This document shows positions 9,662-19,665 of a stretch of 64,000 nucleotides of DNA, piece by piece. The stretch lies in contig NZ_RQJP01000003.1 of assembly GCF_003858645.1 (NCBI RefSeq), positions 868,001 through 932,000 of the forward strand. The letters are read 5' to 3'. This DNA comes from Larkinella knui. GTDB lineage: Bacteria; Bacteroidota; Bacteroidia; Cytophagales; Spirosomataceae. Each line of letters begins with the position of its first letter. Positions within the stretch are counted from its first letter, which is position 1. The notes under the pieces were generated by a model. It was not told the DNA's origin, searched no databases, and saw only the letters and a list, made by a program, of their open reading frames with translations. The position numbers were made by a program, and so were the translations under genes.

Positions 9662-10468
9662 ATGAATGCGAAACAACAAGTTCATGACTTCTGGAACGAA
9701 GCTTCCTGCGGTGAAGATTTGTACCTAAAGGGAGAAACACTTCGCCAAAAGTACTTTCAACAAGCCAAAGACCGGTATGCGCTGGAACCGTATATCAGCG
9801 GTTTTGCAGATTTTCAGTCGCATGCCGACAAGCAGGTGCTGGAAATCGGTGTGGGACTGGGTGCTGATCATCAGAAATTTGCCGAAGCCCGTGCCAGCCT
9901 GCACGGATGCGACCTGACGGAACGGGCCATTGAACACACCCGCGAGCGGTTAACGTTATTCAGCCTTAGCTCGGACCTGCGCGTGGCTGACGCCGAAAAT
10001 CTGCCGTACGACACCGGTTCGTTTGACCTGGTTTATTCCTGGGGCGTGATCCACCACAGCCCGGATACCCAGCGGGTGGTTCACGAAATCTTCCGGGTTT
10101 TGAAACCCGGCGGACAGGCGAAAGTGATGATCTACCACAAACATAGTCTAGTCGGTTATTTGCTCTGGCTACGCTATGCCCTCGCGAAAGGCAAACCCCA
10201 AACAAGCCTGACAACGATTTACGCCAATTACCTGGAAAGTCCGGGGACTAAAGCCTACAGCAAACCGGAAGCCATGCAATTATTTGCGCAGTTCAGCCAG
10301 GTTACCATCCAAACGGTTTTGACCCACGCCGATTTACTCGCTTCGGATGCGGGACAACGCCACCGGAGCTGGCTTCTGGCGATCAGCCGTAGACTGTATC
10401 CCCGCTGGTTGATCAAAACGTTTTTTCCGAAACACGGCCTGTATATGATGATTTCCGCCACTAAATAG
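9662..10468 (+). CDS. Class I SAM-dependent methyltransferase
   Basis: A 268-residue methyltransferase. Motif I (V-L-E-I-G-V-G-L-G-A-D) is near residues 59-69, the acidic motif II (C-D-L-T) near 83, motif III (A-D-A-E-N-L-P) near 105 and the post-motif V-I-H-H-S-P-D-T near 127, a pattern of the Methyltransf_11/UbiE-like group. The C-terminal 100 residues are a separate helical extension. In this locus it may methylate a sugar or a lipid-linked intermediate, but the substrate cannot be seen. It stands 110 bases after the lipoprotein gene with no overlapping neighbour, so it may have its own promoter. Confidence 0.82.
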   Translation: MNAKQQVHDFWNEASCGEDLYLKGETLRQKYFQQAKDRYALEPYISGFADFQSHADKQVLEIGVGLGADHQKFAEARASLHGCDLTERAIEHTRERLTLFSLSSDLRVADAENLPYDTGSFDLVYSWGVIHHSPDTQRVVHEIFRVLKPGGQAKVMIYHKHSLVGYLLWLRYALAKGKPQTSLTTIYANYLESPGTKAYSKPEAMQLFAQFSQVTIQTVLTHADLLASDAGQRHRSWLLAISRRLYPRWLIKTFFPKHGLYMMISATK

Positions 10469-10649
10469 AAGAAGCTGTTTAAAACAATAAATACGGTTTC
10501 CAGGAAAAATAAAAGTCCGGCCGACCCGTCAGTTTTTTTTACCGTAGAGAGAATAAACCTGGTGTTAAGAATCAGCTCGAACACGACCGATCAATTTCTC
10601 TTTAACTTCATTATTTTTAGAGAGAAACAGGCATTTTCAAAAAGATTTC

Positions 10650-11780
10650 ATGAAGCATAACATTAATTTTTACTGGCTTGATTTCTTAAGAGGTAGTGCC
10701 GCACTATTGGTCTTCTTGTCCCATATTAGAGCTTTATTCTTTTTAGACTATCATCACGTAGATCACACTATAATCTCTGCTTTTTTTTATTTCATTACTG
10801 GTTTTGGTCATTCATCCGTAATCGTATTTTTCGTCTTAAGTGGTTTCTTTATAATCGGGAGTATTGACAACGCGGCTTCTAAAAACAAATGGTCTTTTAC
10901 AACTTATAGTATTGACCGATTAGTAAGGTTATGGATTGTTCTACTTCCGGCGCTTCTATTGACCGCACTGTTAGACAACATAGGTCTGAAATTGTATCCA
11001 GACTCATTGGCTTATTTAGGAGAAATCGATAGTTTAAGAGACATAAATCCAATTGGAAGGTCTACCATAGTCGTTTTTCTGGCAAACGTTTTCTTTTTGC
11101 AGAATGTACTGGTTCCGACATTCGGGTCTAACGCTCCGTTATGGAGTTTATCCTGTGAATTTTGGTATTATTTCCTATTTCCTTTTCTGTATTTCGCTTT
11201 ATTCAAAAAAGAGAATGTGGTAGCAAAAATAGCCCTAATTACAATCCCTGTGCTACTATTACTGCTTTTAGGTAATAAGATCGCCGGTTATTTCACAATA
11301 TGGTTAATGGGGGGCATAACCTTCTTTATTTATAAATATAAGAATATCCCCATTTTTAATACTTCTTTTTTTGCAGCATTTTCATCTCTACTATTCTTGG
11401 TAATTTTTTCATGCATTCGTTTCGATAAATATCCGTTTTTATTTAATAACTACTCTTTAGGAGCAACAAGTATTTTATTAATGATAGCCCTTATAAATAG
11501 CAAAATGAAATTTCCTTATCTAATAAAGTTCTCCAAATTCATTTCCAACATATCTTATTCATTATATTTAATTCACTTGCCCCTATCAATAGTATTGGTA
11601 AGCGCGTTAAGTCATGAAAGACATGATTTCAATGCCATATCTATCATGACATTTTTAGCACTTTGTGCATTAATAGTAACATTTTCCTATTGCTTTTGGC
11701 ATCTTTTTGAAAAACAAACATCGGCTATTAAAATCTGGGTTAAATCAAAACTACTACCGAGTATTGCAACAGAAAGTTAA
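10650..11780 (+). CDS. Acyltransferase 3 (OafA-type) family protein, AT-rich
   Basis: A 376-residue membrane O-acyltransferase with about 10 hydrophobic segments. The N-terminus carries the family signature D-F-L-R-G-x-A-A-L-x-V-F-x-S-H, with the conserved histidine near residue 25, and a later W-S-L-S-C-E-F-W-Y-Y motif near residue 166. Such enzymes move acyl groups, usually acetyl, from cytoplasmic donors to surface glycans. Like 5164-7637 it is AT-rich with long A/T runs, in contrast with the methyltransferase and AsnB-like gene beside it, so it looks like a separately acquired decorating gene. Gaps of 181 and 123 bases on the two sides suggest an independent unit. Confidence 0.85.
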   Translation: MKHNINFYWLDFLRGSAALLVFLSHIRALFFLDYHHVDHTIISAFFYFITGFGHSSVIVFFVLSGFFIIGSIDNAASKNKWSFTTYSIDRLVRLWIVLLPALLLTALLDNIGLKLYPDSLAYLGEIDSLRDINPIGRSTIVVFLANVFFLQNVLVPTFGSNAPLWSLSCEFWYYFLFPFLYFALFKKENVVAKIALITIPVLLLLLLGNKIAGYFTIWLMGGITFFIYKYKNIPIFNTSFFAAFSSLLFLVIFSCIRFDKYPFLFNNYSLGATSILLMIALINSKMKFPYLIKFSKFISNISYSLYLIHLPLSIVLVSALSHERHDFNAISIMTFLALCALIVTFSYCFWHLFEKQTSAIKIWVKSKLLPSIATES

Positions 11781-11903
11781 ATGTATAATCTCAGATTCTA
11801 CCAATTCAGTTAACAAAATCAATTCAAGGTTCATAACTCAACGCAAACTATTGAAATTCAGCACAATGATTAATGAGTTATCAACCCTCATCACCTGCGT
11901 AGC

Positions 11904-13817
11904 ATGTGTGGCATTGCAGGCATCGTAAGCGCATCTGTCGCGTCGTCAGTCGACCTCCGATCGACCATCCGTCACCGGGGGCCGGACGGGGAAGGTATTT
12001 TTAACGCACCGGGTATTCAACTGGCCCATACGCGTCTGGCAATCCTGGATCTGTCGCCGAACGGAAAACAGCCGATGCAAACCGCCGATGGCCGCTATGT
12101 CATCATTTTTAACGGCGAAATCTACAACCACCACGATCTTCGCGCTACCCTGACCGACCGGTATGTTTTTCGGTCGACGTCGGATACCGAAACCCTCCTG
12201 TACGGTTTTGCCGCGTACGGAACGGCGGTTTTCAAAAAGCTGAACGGTATTTTTGCCTGTGCCATTTTCGACACCGTCACGCGCGAATTGGTGCTGGTTC
12301 GGGATCAGTTTGGGGTAAAACCGCTGTATTATTACCAAAAAGACGGGTTGCTGCTCTTTAGTTCCGAACTAAAAACCATTGCCGCCTATCCCGGTGTCGA
12401 CAAAAGTATCGACTATCCGGCGCTCGTCAACTACCTGCATTTTCTGTATTCGCCCGGCATGCAGACGCCCTTTCAGTACGTCAGCAAGCTGCTTCCGGGC
12501 CATTATATCCACCTGCCGATCGATGAACCGCAAGCGATCAGCATCAAACGGTATTACGATCTTCCCTTCAGAGGTACCTATTCGGAACAGTCGGAATCGC
12601 AGTTGCTGGAAGAACTCGATGAGCGGCTTTTTACGGCGGTGAAACGGCAGTTGCAGTCGGACGTTCCCCTGGCATTTTTTCTGTCCGGCGGGCTTGATTC
12701 GAGCCTGATCATGGCGATGGCAAAGCGGGCACACCCGCAGGAACGACTGACCGGCTACACCATCCGAACCGCTTTCCGGCACGGAAAATTTGAAGGGTTC
12801 GAAAATGATCTTCCCTATGCGCGGCAGGTGGCAGCCCATCTGAATATCGATCTGGTGGAAGTGGATGCGGACGTGGATATTGTCCGCGATTTTGACCGCA
12901 TGATTTATCACCTCGATGAGCCTCAGGCCGATACCGCCCCGTTTAATGTCCTGAATATCTGTCGGGAAGCTCGCAAAAACGGGCATACGGTTTTACTGGG
13001 CGGAACGGCGGGCGACGATGTTTTTTCGGGCTACCGACGCCATCAGGCATTAACGATGGAGCCGTTTCTGAACAAAATACCGCCTGTGGTGGGCCGCTTG
13101 CTGAACCGAACGATCAACCTCGGCGCCAACGATGCCCCGCTGCTGCGCCGGCTTCGAAAATTAACGGCCGGTATGGGCCAGCCGCAACAGGAGCGAATGG
13201 CCGATTATTTTGCCCGGCTCCCTATTGCCACCAACCACAAGCTGTTTGAACGCACGATTGGGCACACCTTGCACGATCATCAGCCCCGCCACCAGTTATT
13301 AACCGCCCTCGAACGGATTCCGAACGAAAAAAGCCTGCTCAATCAATTGCTGTTCTGGGAGTTATCTTACTTTTTACCGGACCACAATTTGAATTATACG
13401 GATAAAATGAGCATGGCCGTCGGTGTCGAAACCCGCGTGCCTTTTCTGGATACGGAGCTGGTTGAATTCAGTACAAAATTACCGCCATCGCTGAAGATGC
13501 ACGGGCGAACAACGAAATATTTACTCCGAAAAGTAGCGGAGCGGTATTTGCCATCGGCGGTCATTTATCGCCCGAAAACCGGCTTCGGAACGCCCCTGCG
13601 CGACTGGCTGCGGTCCGGGCAGCTCAATGAAATGCTCAAGTGCTACCTCTCCGAAGAGAGCCTGCGGCAACGCGGCATTTTTGATCCGGTTGCGGTGCAT
13701 CAATTAATTCGGGACAATCAAAACGGGAAACTCGATGCGACGTATTCGATCTGGGGCTTGATGGCGATCGAGTCGTGGTTTCGACAATTTGTAGATTCCG
13801 GCCATTCTACTCTATGA
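11904..13817 (+). CDS. asnB: AsnB-like glutamine-dependent amidotransferase
   Basis: A 637-residue class II glutamine amidotransferase of the asparagine synthetase B family. The start M-C-G-I-A-G-I-V leaves Cys2 as the N-terminal glutaminase nucleophile, and the synthetase domain has the PP-loop S261-G-G-L-D-S-S for AMP formation. Length matches the family. In polysaccharide loci such proteins (for example WbpS) often amidate uronic acids rather than make free asparagine; here it heads a tightly coupled set of sugar genes that share ATGA overlaps, which favours that role. The family is certain, the polysaccharide role is inference; housekeeping asparagine synthesis remains possible. Confidence 0.9.
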   Translation: MCGIAGIVSASVASSVDLRSTIRHRGPDGEGIFNAPGIQLAHTRLAILDLSPNGKQPMQTADGRYVIIFNGEIYNHHDLRATLTDRYVFRSTSDTETLLYGFAAYGTAVFKKLNGIFACAIFDTVTRELVLVRDQFGVKPLYYYQKDGLLLFSSELKTIAAYPGVDKSIDYPALVNYLHFLYSPGMQTPFQYVSKLLPGHYIHLPIDEPQAISIKRYYDLPFRGTYSEQSESQLLEELDERLFTAVKRQLQSDVPLAFFLSGGLDSSLIMAMAKRAHPQERLTGYTIRTAFRHGKFEGFENDLPYARQVAAHLNIDLVEVDADVDIVRDFDRMIYHLDEPQADTAPFNVLNICREARKNGHTVLLGGTAGDDVFSGYRRHQALTMEPFLNKIPPVVGRLLNRTINLGANDAPLLRRLRKLTAGMGQPQQERMADYFARLPIATNHKLFERTIGHTLHDHQPRHQLLTALERIPNEKSLLNQLLFWELSYFLPDHNLNYTDKMSMAVGVETRVPFLDTELVEFSTKLPPSLKMHGRTTKYLLRKVAERYLPSAVIYRPKTGFGTPLRDWLRSGQLNEMLKCYLSEESLRQRGIFDPVAVHQLIRDNQNGKLDATYSIWGLMAIESWFRQFVDSGHSTL

Positions 13818-15991
13818 AACAACTTATTCTGCACCTTAAAACCGGAAATACGTTGCTGGAAGACGTACCCGCCCCGCAGGTTCGGCGCGGACAGGTACTT
13901 ATTCAGACGCGAAAAACGCTGGTTTCGCTCGGCACCGAGCGCATGCTGGTGGAATTTAGCCGGGGAAGCCTGATTTCCAAAGCCCGCCAGCAGCCCGACC
14001 GCGTGAAACAGGTTCTGGAGAAAATCCGGACCGATGGCCTGATTCCGACGCTGGAAACGGTTTTCAATAAACTGGATCAACCGTTGCCACTGGGCTATTG
14101 CAACGTCGGACAGGTCGTGGCCGTGGGTGAAGGCGTTACCGATCTGGCTATTGGCGACCGGGTTGCCTCCAACGGGCATCATGCCGAGGTGGTTTGTGTG
14201 CCCCGAAACCTGGTGGCGCGGGTTCCCGATGGCGTCAGCGACGACGAAGCCGTTTTTACTGTGATTGGTTCCATTGGGTTGCAGGGCGTCCGGTTACTGA
14301 ATCCGACGCTGGGCGAAACCGTCGTCGTAGTCGGGCTGGGATTGATCGGTTTACTCACGGTGGAACTGCTCCGGTTGAATGGTTGCCGGGTAATTGGGCT
14401 GGATGTGGACGAAAGGAAACTGGAACTGGCCCGAAATCGGGGCGTTATCGCGCTCAATCCGGCGGGTGGAACGGATCCGGTAAAAGCCGTACTGGCGCTC
14501 ACTCAAGGCGTTGGCGCGGACGGTGTTGTCATTACAGCATCAGCCAAAAGCGATGAGTTGATCTCGCAGGCCGCCCGCATGAGTCGCAAACGCGGCCGCA
14601 TTGTGCTGGTGGGCGTCATCGGCCTGAATCTGAGCCGGGCCGAATTCTACGAGAAAGAGCTAACATTCCAGGTGTCCTGTTCCTATGGACCAGGGCGTTA
14701 TGATGAATCCTATGAACAGCAGGGCTCTGATTATCCCTTACCGTTCGTTCGCTGGACACAAAACCGGAATTTTCAAACGATTCTGCAACTCCTGGAATCG
14801 GGTCAGCTGAACGTCAAACCGCTGATCACCGAAGTGGTACCACTCGGGAATTTTGAACGGATTTACAACACCATTTCTCATTCGGCTTCGATTGCTTCCC
14901 TGCTGAGTTACCCCGAACAACTGAATCTAAAACCGGTGGTTCAACTGCGTGAAGGCCGTTATGAAGGAGTCAGCAAGCCCGTTATCGGGTTGATCGGTGC
15001 CGGAAATTTCACCAGCGCCGTCCTGTTACCCGCCCTGAAAGAAACCGGTGTTCAGCTAAAAACCATTGCCAGCGCCAACGGGCTGAACGGGACGTTATTA
15101 GCAAAAAAATATGGTATTGCACTCAGTACCACCGATTACCGGGAAGTATTGACGGATCCGGATATTAATCTGGTGGTCATCACCACGCGCCACCAGCAGC
15201 ACGCCCGGATGACTCGGGAAGCCTTGCTGGCGGGCAAACACGTTTTTGTCGAAAAGCCGCTGGCTATTTACGAAGATGAACTGGAACAACTGGTGGAGAT
15301 TCATCAGCAAACCGAAAAAACGGTTCTGGTGGGCTTCAACCGCCGGTTTTCGCCCCACGCTCAGAAAATGAAAACGTTGCTGGGTGGAGCAGCTTCGGGC
15401 GATGTACCGATGAACATCATCGCCACGATGAATGCGGGTTTCATTCCGGCCAATTCCTGGGTTCACGACCGGGCTGTGGGGGGCGGGCGAATTCCGGGAG
15501 AAGCCTGTCACTACGTCGATCTGATTACGTTTCTGACCGGCAGCCGCGTGGTGGCGGTTTGCATGAATGCCATGGGCCGGCAACCGGCCGAAACGGGCGA
15601 TTCGGCCTCCCTCCTGCTGCGCTATGAAAACGGTTCGACCGGCGTCATCAATTATTTTGCCAACGGGAGCAAAGCCTACGCGAAGGAGCGATTTGAGGTG
15701 TATTCGCAGGAACGAACGCTGGTTCTGGACAACTTCCGAACACTGAAAGGCTACGGTTTCAAAGGGTTTTCCGATTGGTCGACGCGCCAGGACAAGGGCC
15801 ATAAAGCCCAGTTTCAACGGCTGGTGGAGCAGGTTCGCACCGGTGGAGAGCCACTCATCCCGTTCGAGGAACTGGTGAATACAACCCGTACGCTGCTGGC
15901 CGCTTTGCAAAGCCTCAAAACTAGGCGCTGGGTCGATGTAGCCGCTGGAATAGACGTTACGCCATTGACTGTTCACGCTCCTACCGTATGA
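13814..15991 (+). CDS. Bi-domain oxidoreductase (MDR dehydrogenase + Gfo/Idh/MocA)
   Basis: A 725-residue fusion. Residues 1-370 resemble medium-chain dehydrogenases, with a Rossmann motif V-V-G-L-G-L-I-G near residue 175, but the usual zinc-ligand cysteine cluster is absent. Residues 380-725 form a Gfo/Idh/MocA domain with a second Rossmann motif G-L-I-G-A-G-N-F and the family E-K-P-L-A signature. The two halves may carry out successive redox steps on one nucleotide sugar. ATG at 13814 is chosen: it overlaps the AsnB stop by four bases, while the open frame upstream has no sensible start. The same fusion is found beside heparinase-like genes in other polysaccharide loci, as here. The precise reaction is not known. 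Confidence 0.86.
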   Translation: MKQLILHLKTGNTLLEDVPAPQVRRGQVLIQTRKTLVSLGTERMLVEFSRGSLISKARQQPDRVKQVLEKIRTDGLIPTLETVFNKLDQPLPLGYCNVGQVVAVGEGVTDLAIGDRVASNGHHAEVVCVPRNLVARVPDGVSDDEAVFTVIGSIGLQGVRLLNPTLGETVVVVGLGLIGLLTVELLRLNGCRVIGLDVDERKLELARNRGVIALNPAGGTDPVKAVLALTQGVGADGVVITASAKSDELISQAARMSRKRGRIVLVGVIGLNLSRAEFYEKELTFQVSCSYGPGRYDESYEQQGSDYPLPFVRWTQNRNFQTILQLLESGQLNVKPLITEVVPLGNFERIYNTISHSASIASLLSYPEQLNLKPVVQLREGRYEGVSKPVIGLIGAGNFTSAVLLPALKETGVQLKTIASANGLNGTLLAKKYGIALSTTDYREVLTDPDINLVVITTRHQQHARMTREALLAGKHVFVEKPLAIYEDELEQLVEIHQQTEKTVLVGFNRRFSPHAQKMKTLLGGAASGDVPMNIIATMNAGFIPANSWVHDRAVGGGRIPGEACHYVDLITFLTGSRVVAVCMNAMGRQPAETGDSASLLLRYENGSTGVINYFANGSKAYAKERFEVYSQERTLVLDNFRTLKGYGFKGFSDWSTRQDKGHKAQFQRLVEQVRTGGEPLIPFEELVNTTRTLLAALQSLKTRRWVDVAAGIDVTPLTVHAPTV

Positions 15992-17547
15992 AAAGCTGGC
16001 GACTCTATTGGGACACAGTCCGGCACTTGAAAGCCCAACAGCTTATTTATCAGGCCATCAACCGGCTGCGGCCCCAACCGTCTTTGCCGGTTGATACCCC
16101 GCCGGTGGCGACCAGCTGGCTAGAATTTACCGCGCCCGATAAACCGCAGAGCCTCGATGGCCAGACGTTCACGTTTCTCAATCAGCCGGTCTCATTTTCC
16201 ACCGGGGTGGACTGGAATTACGCCCAAAATGGCAAGCTGTGGCAATACAACCTCAACTACTTCGATTTTCTGAACCAACCTGGTTTTGCGATTGACCAGG
16301 GCGTTGGTCTGATTCATGATTTTATGCGTAAAACGGCAACCTTGAAGGGTGGGCTGGAGCCTTATCCGACGTCGCTGCGAATCATCAACTGGGTCCGGTT
16401 TCTATCCTACTACCAATTGCGGTTACCAGACATCGACTCACATCTCCGGGCGCAAGTCAGGCTGTTGCAAAACCGGCTGGAATACCATCTGCTGGGTAAT
16501 CATCTGCTGGAAAACGGATTTGCGTTGCTGATTGGATCCCTGTATTTTCAAGATCGTGACCTCTACCAAAACGCCATTCTCCTGGTCAGGCAGGAACTAA
16601 ATGAGCAATTATTTGCGGATGGAGGACATTACGAACGCAGTCCGATGTACCACCAGATTCTTCTGGACCGGCTGCTCGATACCTGTCGTGCGCTCCGGAA
16701 AGACACCTGGCACCGTGATCACGACGCCGATACTTTTCTGGAGCGCATGGCCCGGCGGATGCTGGGCTGGCTACACACCATGACTTTTTCGAACGGTGAG
16801 ATTCCCTTGATGAATGATGCTGCCGAAGGAATTGCACCCACGACATGCCAGCTCATGGCCAAAGCCGAATCCATCGGAATTAAACCGGACACCATCACTT
16901 TATCAGACAGCAGATTTCGTCAATTTCAAACGCCGAATTACGAAGTCGTGGCGACAGTCGGATCCATTGGACCCGCCTATCAGCCCGGGCATGCCCACGC
17001 CGATACGTTTACGTTCGTGCTCCACGTACACGGTCGACCGGTGATCGTGGATACCGGTACGTCTTCGTACGAAACGAATGCCCGGCGACAATGGGAACGC
17101 AGCACTACGGCCCACAACACCGTTCAGATCGCCGAAACCGACTCGTCGGAAGTTTGGGGCAGTTTTCGGGTGGGTAGGCGGGCCCGGGTTACCCTGCTTG
17201 ACGACGCTCCCGACCACTTGCGGGCGCAACACGACGGTTATCGGCAGCTGAATATTCAGCATGAACGTCAATGGGTTACGTCCCCCGATCAACTTTTAAT
17301 CGTCGATTCCATCCGGGGAGAGCAAACCGCCGTAGCCCGGTTTCATCTGGCACCCGGAATGCAACCGCTGGCCATCAAACGGAACCGGATTCTGTTTGTC
17401 TGGGGAAAAATAGAATGGCAAAACGCGTTGGCGATCAGCCAGAAAGCGGTTCAGGTTGCCCGTCAATTTAACCAGCTTCTGCCGACGCTGGTGATCGAAG
17501 TTCAGTTTAGAAAAACGTTACGGACGATAATTACCTGTGCGGAATGA
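15988..17547 (+). CDS. Heparinase II/III family protein
   Basis: A 519-residue protein of the alginate lyase/heparinase II/III family. The N-terminal two-thirds are helical, with the N-L-N-Y-F-D-F and N-H-L-L-E-N-G motifs of the (alpha/alpha) toroid, and the C-terminal part has the family beta-sandwich motif G-H-A-H-A-D-T-F-T-F (near residue 333) followed by V-D-T-G-T. No signal peptide is visible, so it is likely cytoplasmic, which is unusual for a lyase and fits a biosynthetic or modifying role in the pathway. It shares ATGA overlaps with the genes on both sides, so it belongs to the same coupled unit. Confidence 0.84.
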   Translation: MKSWRLYWDTVRHLKAQQLIYQAINRLRPQPSLPVDTPPVATSWLEFTAPDKPQSLDGQTFTFLNQPVSFSTGVDWNYAQNGKLWQYNLNYFDFLNQPGFAIDQGVGLIHDFMRKTATLKGGLEPYPTSLRIINWVRFLSYYQLRLPDIDSHLRAQVRLLQNRLEYHLLGNHLLENGFALLIGSLYFQDRDLYQNAILLVRQELNEQLFADGGHYERSPMYHQILLDRLLDTCRALRKDTWHRDHDADTFLERMARRMLGWLHTMTFSNGEIPLMNDAAEGIAPTTCQLMAKAESIGIKPDTITLSDSRFRQFQTPNYEVVATVGSIGPAYQPGHAHADTFTFVLHVHGRPVIVDTGTSSYETNARRQWERSTTAHNTVQIAETDSSEVWGSFRVGRRARVTLLDDAPDHLRAQHDGYRQLNIQHERQWVTSPDQLLIVDSIRGEQTAVARFHLAPGMQPLAIKRNRILFVWGKIEWQNALAISQKAVQVARQFNQLLPTLVIEVQFRKTLRTIITCAE

Positions 17548-18791
17548 AAATTGTCTATTTCTACCAATATTTCTCAACGCCAAAGGGTTCCTGGGGAACC
17601 CGCGTGTACGATTTTGCCAAAGAATGGACTGAAAAAGGTCATTCGGTTACCGTTGTCACCAGCATTTACGCCAAGTCGGATCTGAAAGCCAGCCGCTGGA
17701 CGGAAGAACAGACCATTGACGGTATTCGGGTCAAGATTCTAAACCTGCAAATCGACAATAAACAGTCGACACTCCGGCGAATCTGGACGTTTTTGTGCTT
17801 TGCCGTCTGGTCGAGCTGGTACGCGCTAACCTTACCCGCCGACGTGGTGGTGGCTTCTTCCGGGCCCATTACCGTGGGCATTCCGGGGTTGGTCGCCCGG
17901 TATCTGCGGGGGCGGAAACTGGTGTTTGAAGCCCGGGATTTGTGGCCCGACACGGCCATTCTTATGGGAGCGTTGCCGAATCAATACGCCCAGAAACTCG
18001 CTTACTGGTTTGAACGCCAGTGCTACCGGTCGGCCCATTTGATCGTTGGCCTGTCACCGGGCATTCAGCAAAACATTGCCCGGCGCTACGGTTTCAAACA
18101 CAGCATTTCCGTACCCAATGCCACCAATCTGGATTTATTCGGCACGCCCATAGCGGATGTTCAGCTACCTGATTCTTTGTCTGGCAAAAAGGTTGTTATT
18201 TACACAGGAAATATCGGAGCCGTCAACAATTCGACGCTCCTGTATGAAACCGCAAAAGCCCTGCGCCACCGGCCCGACATCGCCGTAGTGCTCATTGGCG
18301 ACGGGCAATTGAAGCAGGAATTGGCGAGCCGACAGCGGCAGGACGCGCTGCCAAATTTCTTTTTATACGACTTGATGCCTAAAAATGAACTGGTTGCCTA
18401 TGTTCAACGGGCCTGGTTAGCCATTGTGCCGTTGAAACGCGCACCGCTGCTGGACACCTCGTCGCCCAACAAACTGATGGAAGCCCTAGCCGCCGGAATT
18501 CCCGTTATCCAAACGACGGACGGCTGGATAAAACACTTCCTGGATGAACACCAGTGCGGTTTTACGTTCAGTTCGGATGAGCCCGCTGCTCTCGCGGATC
18601 TGCTCATCAAACTGGCCGACGACGCCCATTGGCGTCCCGCCATGAGCCAACGGGCGTCGGCCGTAGCCCGACGGTTATTCGATAAGAACCAATTAGCGAC
18701 CGACTATTTAACGGCTTTATCCAATGTCTGCCAATCCAAGCGTTTATCCACCGACGGCGTTACTGACCGGGCCCAATGGATTTCTGGGTAA
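17544..18791 (+). CDS. Family 4 glycosyltransferase, WbuB-like
   Basis: A 415-residue GT-B glycosyltransferase. The N-terminal Y-F-x-P-like start is Y-F-Y-Q-Y-F-S-T-P with a G-x-W-G-T-R loop, then a D-V-V-V-A-S-S-G-P motif near residue 105 and F-E-A-R-D-L-W-P-D-T near 130. The C-terminal domain has Y-T-G-N-I-G and the S-P-N-K-L-M-E-A-L-A-A-G-I-P-V loop. This pattern matches the WbuB subgroup, some of whose members transfer N-acetylated 6-deoxyhexosamines. The start overlaps the heparinase-like stop (ATGA) and the 3' end overlaps the SDR gene by 68 bases. Confidence 0.85.
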   Translation: MKIVYFYQYFSTPKGSWGTRVYDFAKEWTEKGHSVTVVTSIYAKSDLKASRWTEEQTIDGIRVKILNLQIDNKQSTLRRIWTFLCFAVWSSWYALTLPADVVVASSGPITVGIPGLVARYLRGRKLVFEARDLWPDTAILMGALPNQYAQKLAYWFERQCYRSAHLIVGLSPGIQQNIARRYGFKHSISVPNATNLDLFGTPIADVQLPDSLSGKKVVIYTGNIGAVNNSTLLYETAKALRHRPDIAVVLIGDGQLKQELASRQRQDALPNFFLYDLMPKNELVAYVQRAWLAIVPLKRAPLLDTSSPNKLMEALAAGIPVIQTTDGWIKHFLDEHQCGFTFSSDEPAALADLLIKLADDAHWRPAMSQRASAVARRLFDKNQLATDYLTALSNVCQSKRLSTDGVTDRAQWISG

Positions 18792-19665
18792 GTATCTGGC
18801 GCAGGGTTTGACGGAAACCGGATACCGGGTTTTAGGGCTGGGTCGAACGGCAGGCGATGTGATCTGTGATCTGGCCAGTCAATCCCCCGATCTGTCCGGC
18901 AAATCGATTGATCTGGTGGTTCACGCGGCCGGAAAAGCGCATACGGTACCGCGCAACGAGCAGGAATCACAGGCTTTTTTTAGGATCAACCGGGACGGAA
19001 CACTCCGCTTGCTTGAGGCCCTTGACCAGTTGAAAACCCTACCGAGTTCTTTCGTGCTGATCAGTACCGTGGCGGTTTATGGGTGCGAAACGGGAGAAAA
19101 TATCACCGAAGAAGTAGCTTTGCTGGGCAAATCGCCTTATGCCGAAAGTAAGATCCAGGCCGAGCAGCTGGTGCAACACTGGTGCCAGGAACGGGGCATT
19201 CGCTGCCTCATTTTGCGGTTACCATTGATCGTCGGTGCCAATGCACCCGGTAATTTAGGAAAGCTGGTTCGGGCCATCCGGCGCGGACGTTACGTTCATA
19301 TCGGTTCCGGCTCGGCCCGCCGGAGCATGGTGCTGGCCGAAGATGTGGCCCGGCTTATTCCGGGAGCGGCCCAACTCGGGGGCATTTATAACCTGACCGA
19401 CGGTATTCATCCGTCGGTGCGGGAATTAGGCGACGCCATTGCCCAACAAACCGGCAACCGGCCCATTCCAACCATTCCGTTCGGCCTGGCCCGGTTACTG
19501 GCCCGGCTGGGAGACGGCCTTACTTTCCTGATTGGACGGCGGTTTCCGTTTGATTCGATTGCTTTGACCAAAATAACGGGTTCGCTGACTTTTTCGGACC
19601 AGCGGGCCCGGCAAGAACTGGGGTGGCGTCCGCAGCCTGTTAGTGGATTTAATCAGTACTCATGA
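18724..19665 (+). CDS. NAD-dependent epimerase/dehydratase (extended SDR)
   Basis: A 313-residue extended SDR. The nucleotide-binding motif T-G-P-N-G-F-L-G is at residues 15-22 and the catalytic Y-A-E-S-K near residue 139, with a serine/threonine-rich strand before it. It resembles reductases or 4-epimerases of nucleotide sugars found beside WbpL-type transferases, for example those making QuiNAc or FucNAc precursors. ATG at 18724 is kept although it overlaps the preceding gene by 68 bases, because any later start would remove the Rossmann motif. The stop overlaps the next transferase start by four bases. The exact reaction is inference from context. Confidence 0.85.
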   Translation: MSANPSVYPPTALLTGPNGFLGKYLAQGLTETGYRVLGLGRTAGDVICDLASQSPDLSGKSIDLVVHAAGKAHTVPRNEQESQAFFRINRDGTLRLLEALDQLKTLPSSFVLISTVAVYGCETGENITEEVALLGKSPYAESKIQAEQLVQHWCQERGIRCLILRLPLIVGANAPGNLGKLVRAIRRGRYVHIGSGSARRSMVLAEDVARLIPGAAQLGGIYNLTDGIHPSVRELGDAIAQQTGNRPIPTIPFGLARLLARLGDGLTFLIGRRFPFDSIALTKITGSLTFSDQRARQELGWRPQPVSGFNQYS

